From Acanthococcus lagerstroemiae (lineage: Eukaryota; Arthropoda; Insecta; Hemiptera; Eriococcidae): a stretch of DNA of 64,000 nt. How positions within the stretch are numbered: position 1 is the stretch's first letter; the number at the start of each line of letters is the position of its first letter. Both the position numbers and the translations under genes were made by a program. The notes beneath the pieces are model-generated. The model saw only the letters and a program-made list of their open reading frames with translations. It ran no database searches and was not told the DNA's origin. This document shows positions 37,201 through 50,651 of this stretch, piece by piece. Where the stretch lies: the NCBI GenBank assembly GCA_031841125.1, contig CM063112.1:64037722-64101721 (forward strand), in the 5' to 3' direction.

Positions 37201-40200
37201 TAGGTATGAACAAGTTTACGGTTTCTATTACACATTCTGTAACTTCAAACCAAGCGACAGAAACAGCCACAATCATTGCCAAATTGGGTTTTTAAAACAT
37301 ACACACGAATTGGGCGATATATTTAATACCAGCCCTCTGGTCCCTCAATCACCGCCACCACCAATTAGAACAAGCTAGAATACTCAAATCGATTCTTCTA
37401 GCCTCGTATTTACAATTTTTGTCTGCAGGATACCCTCGCGCGTCAGGCTTTTTTAAAGTAGAAACGCGAAATAATATTCATCAGTCATATCAACTGACCT
37501 GCGAAATATGACTTCGGAACTGCAAGGCCGTAGAGCAGATGTGCCAAAAATGTAACCACAGCCTAATTGCGGTCATCATCCCACTAGCCATTTCTCGCAT
37601 TTTTGAAAATTCTTCAAGCGTGGGATGTATTCCATTTTTCGAACAGGAAGTGACCACATTAGGAATGCAAAAAACCATATTATGAGGATCGAAAGAAGCC
37701 AAATTAGACACATCTTCTCCGTATTTATAAGGAAGACTTCGGTGGTCGTGTAAGGGACTTTATCCCATTTTTCGAACATATTATATGACATCTGCTTTTT
37801 CAAAAGGGAATAACTTACGTACAAAAAACTGTCCACACATTTTAATTCTGATTTCCTTTCGTTGAATTTTTGACTAAAGCTATCTTCTACCTTAACAATA
37901 CCTACGAATTGGAAGCATCATTTTTAAAACTATAATATTCTCGAAAATATGAGCCAAAGAAAACTCCTACTGGACTTTATTGCGTATTGAGACTGGAATA
38001 CATATCGAATAAACTTATTGCATTTTAGCAATGAATTTTTTCAGTACCGTAGATATATTGTGACAACACGAAGAAAAATGATTTTTTGCAATTCGACAAA
38101 GAAATACTGATGAGTTGATGGTGCCATCGTTCGTTCATGAAACAAAAATGCACTTACCTATTATTATTATTACTATTTTCTTTAAAAAAAGTTTTTCTAA
38201 TCAGCATATAATATGATAGCGACCCTCGCAATTTTACAGAGATATTAATAAGTGGAGGTTCCATCATCCAATTTCAAAAAAATAAAATGAAATAAATGAA
38301 CTTATTACGTATTTCAAGAACATTTCTCATACTACATATCTAGGTACTGTCACCAATACGAGCAATGGCTCAGTGGAGGATAGCAAACCATTTATAATTC
38401 CTTTATTAAATAAAGAAAACACGTGTAAATAAATGAAAATTTCAATTTTCAATTCCAAAGCCTTTGGAAGTCGGCAAAGTTGGCATTTTTAAATCCCCAG
38501 GATTTATAGTATGGAATAAAATCTGAACAGCGTTACCAGTTGATCAGTTGATTTATCGAATTGGTAACACACTTTTAGAATTGGAAAATCAGCTTCCAAT
38601 GGCAACATTTGACACATCTGTCCTTTTCTGTTATACTGCACCGTCACTGTGCTGGATCACTTTTCTAGGAATTCCAAAACAAGACACTTTGAGGAGTTCC
38701 AGGGCGGCTGATCTGTATCAGATTTCATAAAATTCGTGAACTTTACAGCAGAACCACGAAAATCGGGACTTCTGAACGTATAATATTATAGCATAATTTC
38801 CAGGATTGGACTTAGCCACAATTTCACGTCAGACACGACAAGAACTAGTAATACAAAGAACAAGATGGTCAAAAACGGTGCATAATCTTGAGCTGTTACT
38901 AATAGGGCCTAAGACAAAGTATTTCGAACGAAGTTAACGTCCATCGAATTCCTCCAGAAACTTTCTAAAAGATTTTCGGAGCCACCCCAGAAACGTTGTA
39001 AATGAAATGTTTTAAACAATCGTTCATACTGCCACATATCAACACAGGTCTTACAGGTAGAAAAGTAAAATTTTTGAAATTATTTCACGAGCACTTGAGT
39101 TCTCAGAGCAGATGAAATCCTGTCCTCCCAGGTCTGTAGCGCGACCTCTTCTTTAGTGGGTGCAATATGGAGTAAAGTGAAGAATTTTTCTCCCCTCACC
39201 CAAATAAAGGTTCAAAAAACTTTAGACCTTTCTGCTAGGGAAGGAGGTGTTCGCTCATGGAAGCAATGCTCTCATTTGTTCCCAGATGTTCCGGGCCTGT
39301 TCCGTCCCCGAATTCATACATCCATCCGTCGGAAAAGTTTTCCACCCCCTACTTCTCAATTAATTACACAAAAACGTAATTTACCAAAATTATATCGTCG
39401 GTTACAAAGAAATACATTGAATTTTTGGAAGTCCACCTTGTTACGAGGTCGTTGAACTCGTGATGAAGACGCGTATAAATATTCGTCTAATTAAACGCTA
39501 TGCTAAGAAGTGATTCGACGGACTGCAAATGAATTTTCGCAAGAAATTCGTAGCTAAGAATGGAAATGAAAAAAAAAAAATCTAGCAGAACGGTACTAAT
39601 TCGATGGTAGCCACGACTATGCGAGAAGATTGGTCAGATTGGCGGTGGGCTACGGCTGGGCGACGGCTGAAAGGAAAGCCCAAAATTCGGCGGCGACGAA
39701 TCGGCAGAATACGCGACCGTTATTCGCCGGTTTGAAAATTTCGAAATGTGTGCGCTCCGGTCGGAGAGGAGAGAGCGACGAGAAGAGAAATACCGAGTCA
39801 ACTTCCGCGATGTGGTCGACCGGTCTCGACAGCATCAGTACGCATTTGCCCGTCATCTCGCTACATCAAGACCGCTTTGCTCGCGTCGCTGCTCGGCTAC
39901 CGGCGTCCTACGTACTCACACGTATTCCAACAACTTGCTGCTCACGGCCAAAGGTTTTGTTCTTCAATTTCCATAAATAGCCTTCGTTTGTGTTATATCA
40001 TTTCTGCTGCTGCTGCTGTTGCTGTATTTTATTATTGTTTTTAATTTCTTTAGAGCTGTATGCCCCTTTTAGCTCTTTTGTCGTCGCTAAGTCTGTAGAT
40101 AACACGTGGTTCGAAAATAACGCGAAATCAGATTTCGGAAGAATTTCGTTTAAAAATTGAACGGATACCGGATATTCCGGGTATCATTGTAATTTGAAAG

Positions 40201-40873
40201 AAATATAAAAATTTAAAGGATATAAATACTCGAATCCGCCAGTTCAGCTACAAAATATAAACTCCGGGTGAAATAGAAAACTGGCTTACGATGTACCGGG
40301 GATGCTTGTCAAGCTGGTAGAATGCGTGAACATGAGTAATATTACTGAAAATGTCTTTCGCTGTTACTCAAAAATGTTTTGTAACACGCAGATGTGATGT
40401 AAAATTAGGATTTAGAACTAGTTTACCGACCGATGATGCTGCTAGATCATTCGGGCTGTGAGTGCCTACTCCATCACGAAGAGGAATTAAGAAATCAAAA
40501 GATATTCGAACTGTTAATAATATCATTAACTACGGGGTAATACGCGTAATTGAACCTCATGAGATCATTTTCCGCTACTAAACCCCTCAGAGGGCAGCCT
40601 CCCTTGTCACCAAAGCAAAGGAGAGATATGGAACACCTTTCCAAAATTACGCGTTCGCTCCCTTGAATGTTAAAATCTCTTTCTACTAAAAACAAAAAAG
40701 TTATCATCTATACGAAAAAAATATGCATTAATTTTCCCAGGGAACTACGGGTAGTTTTCTCTTAATACAAAACATACATAACACTTACGGATAAAGAATA
40801 ACCGGGTTCTGGTCACGGTACGAATAAATTCTTCAAAAATAATTTCAGAATACTCTTTCCAACTGAAGCCTAG
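34207..40873. other. Long gene-free stretch
   Basis: No host gene recognised. CpG-richer, apparently unique blocks lie at about 34560-35480 and 39590-40080 (the latter ending in a degenerate GCTGCT run near 40000-40025). Scraps of the GAGTCTT array occur near 35820-36030. At 37490-37836 two overlapping minus-strand frames are open (up to 86 codons, one with a hydrophobic run), but neither has a recognisable motif. Confidence 0.4.
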
Positions 40874-41046
40874 CAGTAGGGCCGCCGAGAAGAGGGGGAA
40901 AAGGTACTTTTCCCCGGGCCCGGATTTTTTGAGGGAGCCCGCAGAGTCACAGGAATTATGATTATCAAATAGACAATATGCCAAATAATTTCAGTGTAGG
41001 CCCGCAGATTTTTCCCCCGGGCCCGGTTTGGCTCTTGGCGGCTCTG
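40874..41046. mobile_element. Small inverted-repeat element (MITE-like)
   Basis: Starts CAGTAGGGCCGCCGAGAAG and ends CTCTTGGCGGCTCTG, i.e. imperfect terminal inverted repeats of about 15 bp. Just inside, TTTTCCCCGGGCCCGG and CCGGGCCCGG versions appear near each end and can pair. No clear target-site duplication and no coding capacity. Confidence 0.5.
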
Positions 41047-41472
41047 CCAAGTAGTCCGCAAAACTGAGGTAATACAAGTCTCTCCTCTTTAGCATGGGGA
41101 GGAGAGGGGACGAAATCGGATCTCAGTCAGTGAAAGAAAGAAGGAAAAATGAAAGTATAATTTTTTTCTGATCACTAAAATTATATTTCATTTAGTCCGA
41201 TTTCTTGACAGGCGTAAAGCGTTGTGATCAATCTCTCTCTTCTTGGGGGGAAGCGAGTACGGATAGACCAGTAAGTAAAACTGAAAATAGGAGAGTTTAT
41301 CTGCGTGGAAAAACAACGCGCGAAACAAATTTTATACTTCTGTAATTTCTCTTTTGATGAACTAGTATCCAATATTAGTGCTGACACATCGATAAATCAT
41401 CAAGTGGAGGTTTTTTTGACAAAATTGGGCATTACTTCGAAAAATAAAGGAAGTTTAGTTTTTCACGGACAA

Positions 41473-41534
41473 TGGTGTGGAGGGACGTATGGCGATGCAC
41501 GCATGCCAAAGTGGACCCTTTGACACCGCACCCT
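41473..41534. repeat. 62-bp repeated unit with pairing ends, copy 1
   Basis: Begins TGGTGTGG and ends CCGCACCCT, so the ends can pair (GGTGTGG with CCGCACC, one G-U). It contains GATGCACGCATGCCAAAGTGG. It matches 59470-59531 at 57 of 62 positions. It is not a tRNA: no recognisable A and B boxes. Confidence 0.7.
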
Positions 41535-44500
41535 CGGCCCCGGAAACTACCCTTTTGAGTATCGCATCAGTTTTTCACGGACAATAGGAGGAGGGTTGAT
41601 GATGTAAAACAAGTATATTTTTGATAAATCGTATTCACGTGCCTCGTAACCTACTGCTACACAAACCAGGAACACGGAAAATGAGGGGCGTTGGTTTCAA
41701 ACAGCGGATAAAAGGTTTACGAAGGTGATAAAGTTGATAATTTCGTTTACTGTTGAAATATAAGTCTAGGACAATTTGAGATAGGATGAGAAAAAAATTT
41801 GCGTCTCGATTATTAGAAAGGTATCGATGACAATTCTTTTACTAATGGAAGAATTAATTAGATTTTAGATTTTTTTTTTTTTGAGGGACAGATTTTCATG
41901 GTAATTTGTAAAATTGAAAGAATCATAAGAACCACAAGCTAACAATAACAATTGACAAATACCCGATGACAGCGATCTGTACATTCTCTTCGGGGAAAAG
42001 CTTACGAGACAATTTAAATTTTAGCCAAAAATTCAGCCTCAGAGATTTATGAGGGCCGCCTCGAATTGAGTAACTCAGTAGCGATTTTGCAGGAGTAAGA
42101 GGTAGTTTCCTCCCTCTGCTCACCTGGGGTTACCTTAACTGCACATACCAGATGCACTAAATTGCAAATTTGGAAATACGAACTTTTTTTTTGAGGAAAA
42201 GAAGGAATGTGGAATTTAACCTCCGCTCAGTACGGACGCGGAAATTAAGAGTTTTCAAAGCCAAAACTGAATTCTCTCACTTGCAACTCGAGAAAGCGAG
42301 GGTTTTCATAACTATGGAACAGGAAAGTCAGGAAGAACTTTAGTCAGCCAATGCAGCTGAGCGCTCTAAATTCTTTCGTTTTCAATTTTATACATAATTG
42401 TGTTCTGTTGGTATATGTTAGTGAAATTTAAGAAAGCGAAGCAAATTAACGCGAGAGATGATTAATTTATACTAGTATTCTTCAAATTCTTGGTAAAATG
42501 AAAATTAACTAAAAACCTTATTATTAATAAAATTATACGGCGGAGGGGGGGGGGAGTGTAAAACGAGAATTTGATATAATTCAATAAACGAAGTCCAGTT
42601 TTTCCATGAACAAATCCGGATCTCATATAGAAATATACAAAGTAAGAATTTTATGGTTTCTATTTTTTTTTCTTTTTTTCCTAGACTACATATTATATTG
42701 ATTCGTAAGCTTGTGAAGTGACGTGAGTTTCATCGGAGTAAATTTTATGAAGGGTGATTTTTGTCTACAGGCCGTTACTTGAAGGAAAAAGAAAACCATT
42801 ACAAATTCTCACTAGAATCACATTTCACATCTCAGCAAACTAGAAAAATATTTTTTTTTTATTTTTAAGGGTGGAGCGATATCTTAGTATTGAGAATTAA
42901 AAGGAAAAATAATTATTTTTAGAATAATATGGAATTTAGTGAACAATTTACTAAACAAGAATCTTTCAACTTTTCCATTCTCATTGTTGGGAGCGAATGG
43001 GTGGGGTAACAAGTCCATGTAGATATTGGTCGAAGAAACTGAGCAACTCCGATTTTTTCGCCAAGATTAGATCCCGATGAGTCGAATTGGTATAGCTAGG
43101 TTCTTCTGGTGATGGGGTTGAATCTGGGTTAGAATTGGATTTTAGATGGCAAAACTGATAAAATTTATTCGGGAGAGAGAAAAACTTCAACTCTATTATT
43201 TTCCACAAAAAAAAAAAAATTGTCGCAACATTTTCCCTAAATTGTTGTAAGAAAGCAGAAAGTGAAAAATAATTTTACTCCACTTTTCTTGTTTTTATAA
43301 GAAAGACTATAGGTAATTCAACGAAATAAATTAATTGGTAATCTAAAATTCGCCAAAACTGTATCATAATGTCAGCGTTCGACGTCAACCATCAATTGAA
43401 ATGTATTCGCCTTTAATCGCTACCAGTGCTGAATTCTACCATAAGGTCCACTCCCTGGACCGTTTTCCCTCGAAAATTATCAGCACACGCGCGGTACTCC
43501 TCCAACGCCCAATTATTTTTTCCAATGTCCAGGGCCCAGGAAATGGCAATCTATTTTAAACTTTTGATTCTACTCAATCTCATCACTAGTGAAACACGTC
43601 TTCTCAAACTAGCTTTACGCTGATAAACGCTTTTGCAGTTCTCTGTTTTCGATCTAACTTTCGACTTGAGGATTAATTTTAACCGTAGCCAGAATATGAA
43701 TATTTTCATCAATCGTTGATACAGTTCAGAGTCACTATGGCTGAGCTTTTCGCGTACATGTTCGATGACATGCCGGCACCGAACGATAAGACGTTTCGGC
43801 GTACGGAAACGAGTAATGTTTTTCTAATTGAATTCTGGTCGAGCGAATGAGCGAGAGTCAGTCGGTCGCGTCACCAAACCCGAAAAGGGTTCGGCAATTC
43901 GTAATTGAATAAGCTCTGATTGGGAGGCGGCAGAACACACGTAGAATAAAATTACCACCGGAAACGTTTCTAGTTATTTACTCTGGCATCCCCGGCCGGG
44001 GAAAAGATGCCCGAATCGTGCATGAAAATAGAAAACCTCGAAGGCGACGAGAAACGCGCAAATTACGCACGTCACCGACGACATTTACTGTATGGAGCCT
44101 ATCAGCGACCCCTCTTCACAGTCCACAATACGTGGTAAGGTCATGGGCATCGTGAACACGAAAATTGATTGGGCTTATCAGTCGTGCATTCGATTCGACC
44201 TTATCTGAGGCGTTGATACCCTCGCATTCGACAACGTGCAAATTCGCTCGTTAAAATTTATTTGACATTCCGTAGTTAAAAACACGATACATGAACCAGT
44301 AAATGGCACATTAGAGGCGAACTATTTTTCTAAGTCATAATTGAAACGAACTTTTATACCTATAACACCTTATGAAAATAAAACACGAACTCTCATTGGT
44401 GTTACTCAGCCACTTCTTCGAATTCGCATTATCAAGTTCCAGTTCAGCGAGAGCGGAAGGTATTTTTCCTCAGAGATGAGAGGCGGGGGGGGGGATGGAG

Positions 44501-47500
44501 ATAAGAATGAAGATGACGAAAGGTAAATCCATTGACACTTAGACGATATAGGCTGTTACATTCGAATATTGGCGGTGCTTTTCTTAAATGTTAGTAAAGG
44601 GCAGCTGCCTCTCCGCCACAACTGATTAAGTCACCTATGCATTGAGGTGCAATCTGCGGACACAGCTGTCTCAATTTCTGTTTTCGCTTCTAGTTTCAGA
44701 CATCGGTTTTGTTCTACCAGTCATCGCATCGGTGACATAATCAAGTCGATTCGGAGTAATACCCTGCCTAAAAAGTAGAGTGAACACAGCTACAGCAAAA
44801 TTTTTGAATTCTAACCCCAAATAATTTACATTTTAAAGTAAAAACTAAGCGTTCGAAATTGGATTGAAAATATTGACTTTCCCGCAGCTCCGTGTCACAT
44901 TAAAAGTAGAATAACTGGATTAGAAATGGAAGGCTATTTGTATATTCGAAATGCAACCGAATAACCCACTATTTGAATAGTTTGTTCAAATTTTCCGAAT
45001 TCAATTCATACTTGCTCGACTGTACATTTTGCGACCTAGTCTGCAGAGAAGGGAAATACTTTCAATTTTTTCACGTATTTATGTTCCACTTGAGTCGAGC
45101 TTCCTAACAATAAGCATAACGATAACTTAAATCCCGATGTAAAAATTGTAATTATTTTTCAAAACGAACTTCTAAGTATTGGGGCCCTAATTGGGATCTG
45201 ATTCGGTATCATTTTCTGAACTACAAAATTATGTAAATGCAGCGTCTGAAAAGAAAAGTAATTTTTCGATCGATTCCGATTGACAACATTAATATAAAAT
45301 TCGTTAATATTGAAAAAAAAAATCATGTTACAAAAAATAACTCGAAAAAAACAATGACATGGAAAAAACAATATTTAATTATTGCAAACCCCTTCTACTC
45401 CAAATAGCAATATGTATTATCAAAATTGTAGACTATATTCCCAATCTATTGGTAGGATAGAAAAAGTCCGAATATTGTACTCGATTTTCAAGTACGCAAT
45501 TTTCAAAATTTAGTAATAATTTTCTTATTTCCTCAAATTTTATTTTGGGCACTTATGTAATGTTGGACTTTAAAGAACGACATTCCAAACAGTCATCAAA
45601 AAACCCATTTGTTCAATCATTGTCCCCGCCGGAATGTGAAATTTTGTTGTTGTTGTTGTTGTTGTTTTTTGGGGGGGGGGAATTCCAAAGAGTAGCCCAA
45701 ACAGAAATTTCACGCGACATTTGAAATTAGCGACCTGTGAAATCCCTAAGTTCGATACTTGATTCTGTTTCCCAATTCGAATGAATTTAGTCAAATGTAC
45801 TCGCGGTTATTGATTAAGTAAATTTTGGGGCCCAAATCGGGAATGGTCAAAATTCTGAAGAGATTTTCGGGATTAGTTACCCAAAACATACCGGTTTCGA
45901 CAATTTACTCAGTACAATCATTTTTAGAATTCAGAATTCAAAGGTAGATCCAAGCTCCCTTCCCCTAACCTTTTGCAGGAAACGAATTTCTTTGAAGAAG
46001 ACCAGATCTCACCATGGAAGATTGTTTTCCGCATGCCAATTAGACTTCAAATTTCAAATTCAGAAAAATGGAGATTATCCTATCGTCTCCAAATTTTTAA
46101 AACTTATACACTTTTCGAGTACATATTTATTTTTAGGATAAAAAATTCTTCTTCCAAGAATAATCTTAGCTATCGACAACCATTTTCGCTGTGTTCTTAC
46201 TAAGCGAATAAAGACATTTCATTCGTAGCTCCAATTCCGTCGAGTTAAGTAGAAATTATTTTAACTTTTTTTCTCTTTTTTATTTTTCTAGTACTTAATT
46301 TTATGCACGTTATTTTGAAGCAAAATGACAGTTCTGATTGGATAGTAGAATTCAAGAAGAAATTCTCCCATTTCATCCTACTGTCCAACGTCTGTGGACA
46401 ATATTACCATAAAACACCCAACCCAAGAGATGAAGCCCCTTTCAGTCCGATTGAAGTCGCATAACTTCTAACACGGACTTCAAGTGTTTGAACTAATCTG
46501 ATTATAATTTCAAACATAAATTTTAAGGGAAACGCAATCTCTGTTTAATCTTTCTGTATGCTGAAAATATCGCTTCTTCTACTTTACTTCCAGAAGAAAA
46601 CTGAGCAGGAAGTCAAGATCCAGCATCTCAGGGTCAAGATCTTTGTACATCCTTTCTAAAAATAGAGAAAAGATGTTCAAACTACGCATAAGAATTACAA
46701 AATGAGTAATTCTGTATCTCGAACGAAGAAGGGTCAAGGTCAGGGCCGGTGGAGGTGTGTGATATCGCCATTCACGAAATTAGACAGAGGTCGTGAAATT
46801 CTAACACCCAATCGAGAAAATGAAGTAATTTTCTTTGCTTGTCACCGGAAAATTTTGCAACATTTCAGTCGTTATTATTCACTAAAATATCAGAAAAGTC
46901 GGAAAATTCTAACATCCATTCGCGGAAATTGAGATGATTTCATTTTTGCAAGTCTACAAAAATTTATAAAATTTAGTCAGGATTCTTCGATTTTGACACC
47001 CCACCCCAACCAAAACATATTCCTTCACGCGGGCACTGGTCAAGGTTCACTGTCTAACTGTTTGAATACGACAGACTACGCTACATGACATGATACGCAT
47101 AGTTCATACTCAATGGTATAGTCAGTCCATAATGAAAAGATGCAAATTGGTTCTCTTTAAGACAGTAGAGTATGCGACGATCTCCTCCTCTTGAATGTAC
47201 ACTTTTACATTATGTATAAATCGTCTAATCATCTTGCCTGGTCACTTTCTGCGTAGTACGACACCAGCGTCTAACAAACGTCTTTTATCTCCTGCATTCC
47301 TTCATTTCAGGTACGTGATCTTTTCGAAACCACCTTCTTCGTCTTCTTCTTCTTATTCTCGTGACTTAGGTATTCTCCTCTTTCGCCCTCGGTCGGTCAG
47401 GTAAGACATCAGTTTGGTTTAGTCGCTGTTTATGTTTTAGCATACACAGATCTGATTTCACTATCGACCAATACATGCGCGCCTTCTCTATACGTCATCG

Positions 47501-48369
47501 TTTTTGTGATTTCAAATGCTCTCACTGCGATCCAGACTAAACAATTCTTATAAAAGACCCGAAAAACCTCGCTAATGCAAAATCAAGTCGACTGTTTTCT
47601 TTTTCCACATCACCTCTTTTTATGGTTCGCTAATATATCACTGTAAAGTCTTTAACTCCTCTCATATTTTTCATCTCACTTTCTCATATCACTCAGACAT
47701 CTTTACATTATCTCTCTATCCAGTAAGAACTACCTTTCCTTTCCTAAAAGTACAACGAAGCCCAGAGCCAAGACACAGAACTTGACACGCTTTGTAATAC
47801 GAAAAGCATGCGACACTCGCAAACAGCAGGAAAGGAATCGGCTAGCGGAGATCCGGCCCTATCGGTTCCAGCGTCAGCTCAAGAATCTGATCCTCTGGAA
47901 TCGAAGTTATACCGCATATGTTCGTGTATCTATCACCGTTGACCTAGGAGTAACACCAGCATATCGTAACGACGTAAAACCGACTAATTTTCTCAATCAC
48001 GTTTCGAATTTCGTTTCTCGATCATTTATTTCATTATCGTGCTGCTTCGTAGCGCCAAACGAGCGACCTTAAATCGAAATTCGACAAAATCGGTTCGCCG
48101 TTCTAGTCGGAATGAAAATTGAATTCATTTAAAACAAAGAAACGAAACGAAATAAGCGGTCAGGAAGAGACTATACGAATACACTGGCACCGTTGTCGCC
48201 TTTTATGCATCGGGAATAGACAAGGCACGCGATTTCCTATACAGAATATAACTACAGATCGACCTAGGGCTCACGTTTCAGCTATAATCAAATTTCACGT
48301 GCAATTAACTTTCATCGTACTCCGCACCCGAAGGGGAAAAACGCGGGAGAAAAAAATACCGAACGGGAG

Positions 48370-48479
48370 GGAAAGAGTCGTTGTCGAGAAGGTGAAATAA
48401 TTTTAAATCCGACTTTTCTTTTTTCGGTTCCTTATTACCTTATATCCAGTTACGAAGGAAATGGAATCGTTCTATCGTT
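48370..48479. repeat. 110-bp segment with an inverted copy at 49191-49300
   Basis: Starts GGAAAGAGTCGTTGTCGAG and ends GAATCGTTCTATCGTT. The reverse complement of 49191-49300 matches it at 107 of 110 positions by eye. This copy lies about 450 bp outside the left end of the foldback element at 48933. Confidence 0.9.
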
Positions 48480-48932
48480 TCATTCTGTTACGTTTACGTT
48501 TTTAGAATTTTCTTCGTTTACCCTCGGCAAGACAGTAGGTTTCATTTTAAAATTAATAAGAACGCGCGCCCGCGGTAGAGAGGAAACAGATTCGAGCAGA
48601 TATAAATTCGATTGCGACGCGGTTATTTTGTGTACGTGTGTACGAAAAGTACTCGGCAAGATTTACGAGCGACGAGTAATTATCTGCTTATCGAGCAACC
48701 CGAGAGGGAGGGGACGTCCGACAAAAGCCACTAGAACCCCTGGCAAGAGTTGCCGGCATACTCGCATTATTTAAATCAATGGAATGGTCTCAACAACTCT
48801 CCTAATACACGTCACCCGATTTAATTGAATGAGGAAATTTTACTACAGTGCCATGATTCCTCCAAATAAATTATGCTAATATGCTCGAAACGATTTCAAT
48901 GAGATTAGATGACCAGCCAAACGGCTACAGTA

Positions 48933-50651
48933 CAGGGTGTCTAGCGCTAAGTCAGAAAAAATTTCCCGGTCTTTTTCCGGTTTTTCTCGACGAGTTTTAT
49001 TAAATTTCCCGGTTATATTGTTGTAGTCTAGTATACTTTGTGAAAAAAATTAACCCCCCACCCCCCTCCATAAATTAGTCCCGCCCTTATCCTGAATCCC
49101 AAGCGAGTTAACTCCGCGTAACCCAGGGCGTTTTAAAGCCCAAGCGAGCCAACCCCACAAACCCAGGGTGTTTTAAACCCCGAGCGAGACAACGATAGAA
49201 CGATTCTATTTCCTTTGTAACTGGATATAAGGTACTAAGGAACCGAAAAAAGAAAAGTCGGATTTAAAATTATTTCACCTTCTCGACAACGACTCTTTCC
49301 TTCGTTGTCTGCTTTCCTTATTATTTAGTTTAAAAATTCAGATTATGCCATTTACATTAGTTACATGCCACAAAAATTGCACGATTCATTTCAAATAAAT
49401 ACATTAAAAATCGTGTGACGTAACTTCAATTTTTTAAAATAAATAATAAGGAAAGCAAACCGAGTTATGTGGGGTTGGCTCTCTTGGGGTTGAGAACACC
49501 CTGGATTATGTGGTTATAACTTACCTAGGTTATAAAACAAGTCTGAGGTTCAGGTGTGACGTGGTTATTGTTTTATTAGGTATTTCAGTTTTTACATTAT
49601 TTTGTGAATTTCGCGGAATCGGAAGTCCCGCGGTTACGAACGCTGGTGAGTTGTATGATTTATGATTCAAGATAACACAGCGGCATGCAATAGAAACGAC
49701 TTATATAAATACAACTAAATTATTTTTCTATTGACGATTAAAGAGTACACTAGTCAGTCAGAATTTACAAAATACTGTAGTATAAAATTACTTAAAGTCT
49801 TTAACTACTGCAGGTAAAACATGGTAATGATCATTTCCACAACAATTCAATCTTAAAATCTAAATCTGGCCAATTGGGCCTCCTAGAGAGGTCTTTTCTT
49901 TTTTTCCTCCCCTCTCCGTCTCTATAGTCTGGGAGTCTTGGTTCAAAAAGTAGGTGTTTTGTAAAAAAAAATTTAAAAATTAAATCTGTTTGGCTTATAA
50001 AAAATAAATAAATAAATAAAAACTCATTTTAATGGAAAGGTCGTTGTAACAATTTATTTTTACTACAAGTAGTCGAAAATTAAGAAAGTAAATAAAAAAT
50101 TTGGGTTATTCGCGAATATCTCGGCAACGACTTTTCAAAATACGTTATATCTTTATGTGTAACTAATAAAAAAAGGAATAAGTAGGTTTTTAACCGATTG
50201 AAATCTGTGGAGTAATTGATTTGTAATAATTAATATTAAAAAATCGACAGCAGCGAGTCCAAGAGAGTAAAATGGCGTCTTCCGAGACGCTAACTTCAAT
50301 CTGGTACGAACCTACTCACTTCTTTTACCGACTTTTTTTCATTAGCTATACCAGTTATAATGCACATTGAAAAGTTGTTGCCGAGATATTCGCAAATAAC
50401 CCTACTTCTTACTTATTTTCTTAATTTTCAACTACTCGCACAAAGAATAAATGCTTTTTTTTATACTACTTGTAAGCCAAACAGACCTAATCTTTAAATT
50501 TTTTTACAAAAAAAAAAATCAGAGCTCCTGAACCACTGAGCGATTTGGAAAACTTCCCGTATGTTTGACAAATTTCCCAGCTTTTTCCCAGTTATTCCCG
50601 GCGATTTCAATTTCCCAGTTTTTCCCGATTTCCCGGTCGCTAGACACCCTG
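48933..50651. mobile_element. Foldback-type DNA element with CAGGGTGTCTAGCG ends
   Basis: A 1719-bp non-coding element with perfect 14-bp terminal inverted repeats (CAGGGTGTCTAGCG and its complement) followed on both sides by scattered TTTCCCGG / TTCCCAG subterminal words. The interior is a series of nested palindromes: arms at 49311-49338 and 49428-49456, and long arms of about 200 bp at roughly 49938-50150 and 50362-50540 that share TCTGTTTGGCTTA and GAATATCTCGGCAAC. No transposase frame. The end sequence suggests a hAT-like origin, but I cannot identify a clean 8-bp target duplication. Confidence 0.75.
49191..49300. repeat. Inverted copy of 48370-48479 inside the foldback element
   Basis: Reverse-complement copy of the external segment, with three mismatches seen. 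It is bracketed by a short inverted repeat, AGACAACGA (49187-49195) and TCGTTGTCT (49302-49310), as if inserted at the centre of a small palindrome. Confidence 0.9.

Larger units (their letters stand above)
41047..48932. other. Long gene-free stretch
   Basis: Apart from the repeated unit at 41473, no gene or complete mobile element is recognised up to 48932. Low-complexity features: G run near 42546, GTT microsatellite followed by poly(G) at 45645-45679, CTT-rich run at 47333-47360. From 44.8 to 46.1 kb the dispersed-repeat phrases seen at 4.2 and 32.9 kb reappear (GGGGCCCAAATCGGG at 45828-45842). CpG-richer, apparently unique blocks: about 43.7-44.2 and 47.7-48.7 kb. Confidence 0.4.

Noticed and set aside
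37490..37836. Two minus-strand frames, one with hydrophobic segments resembling a receptor fragment
   Set aside because: They overlap in different frames, no family motif is readable, and no neighbouring exons were found.
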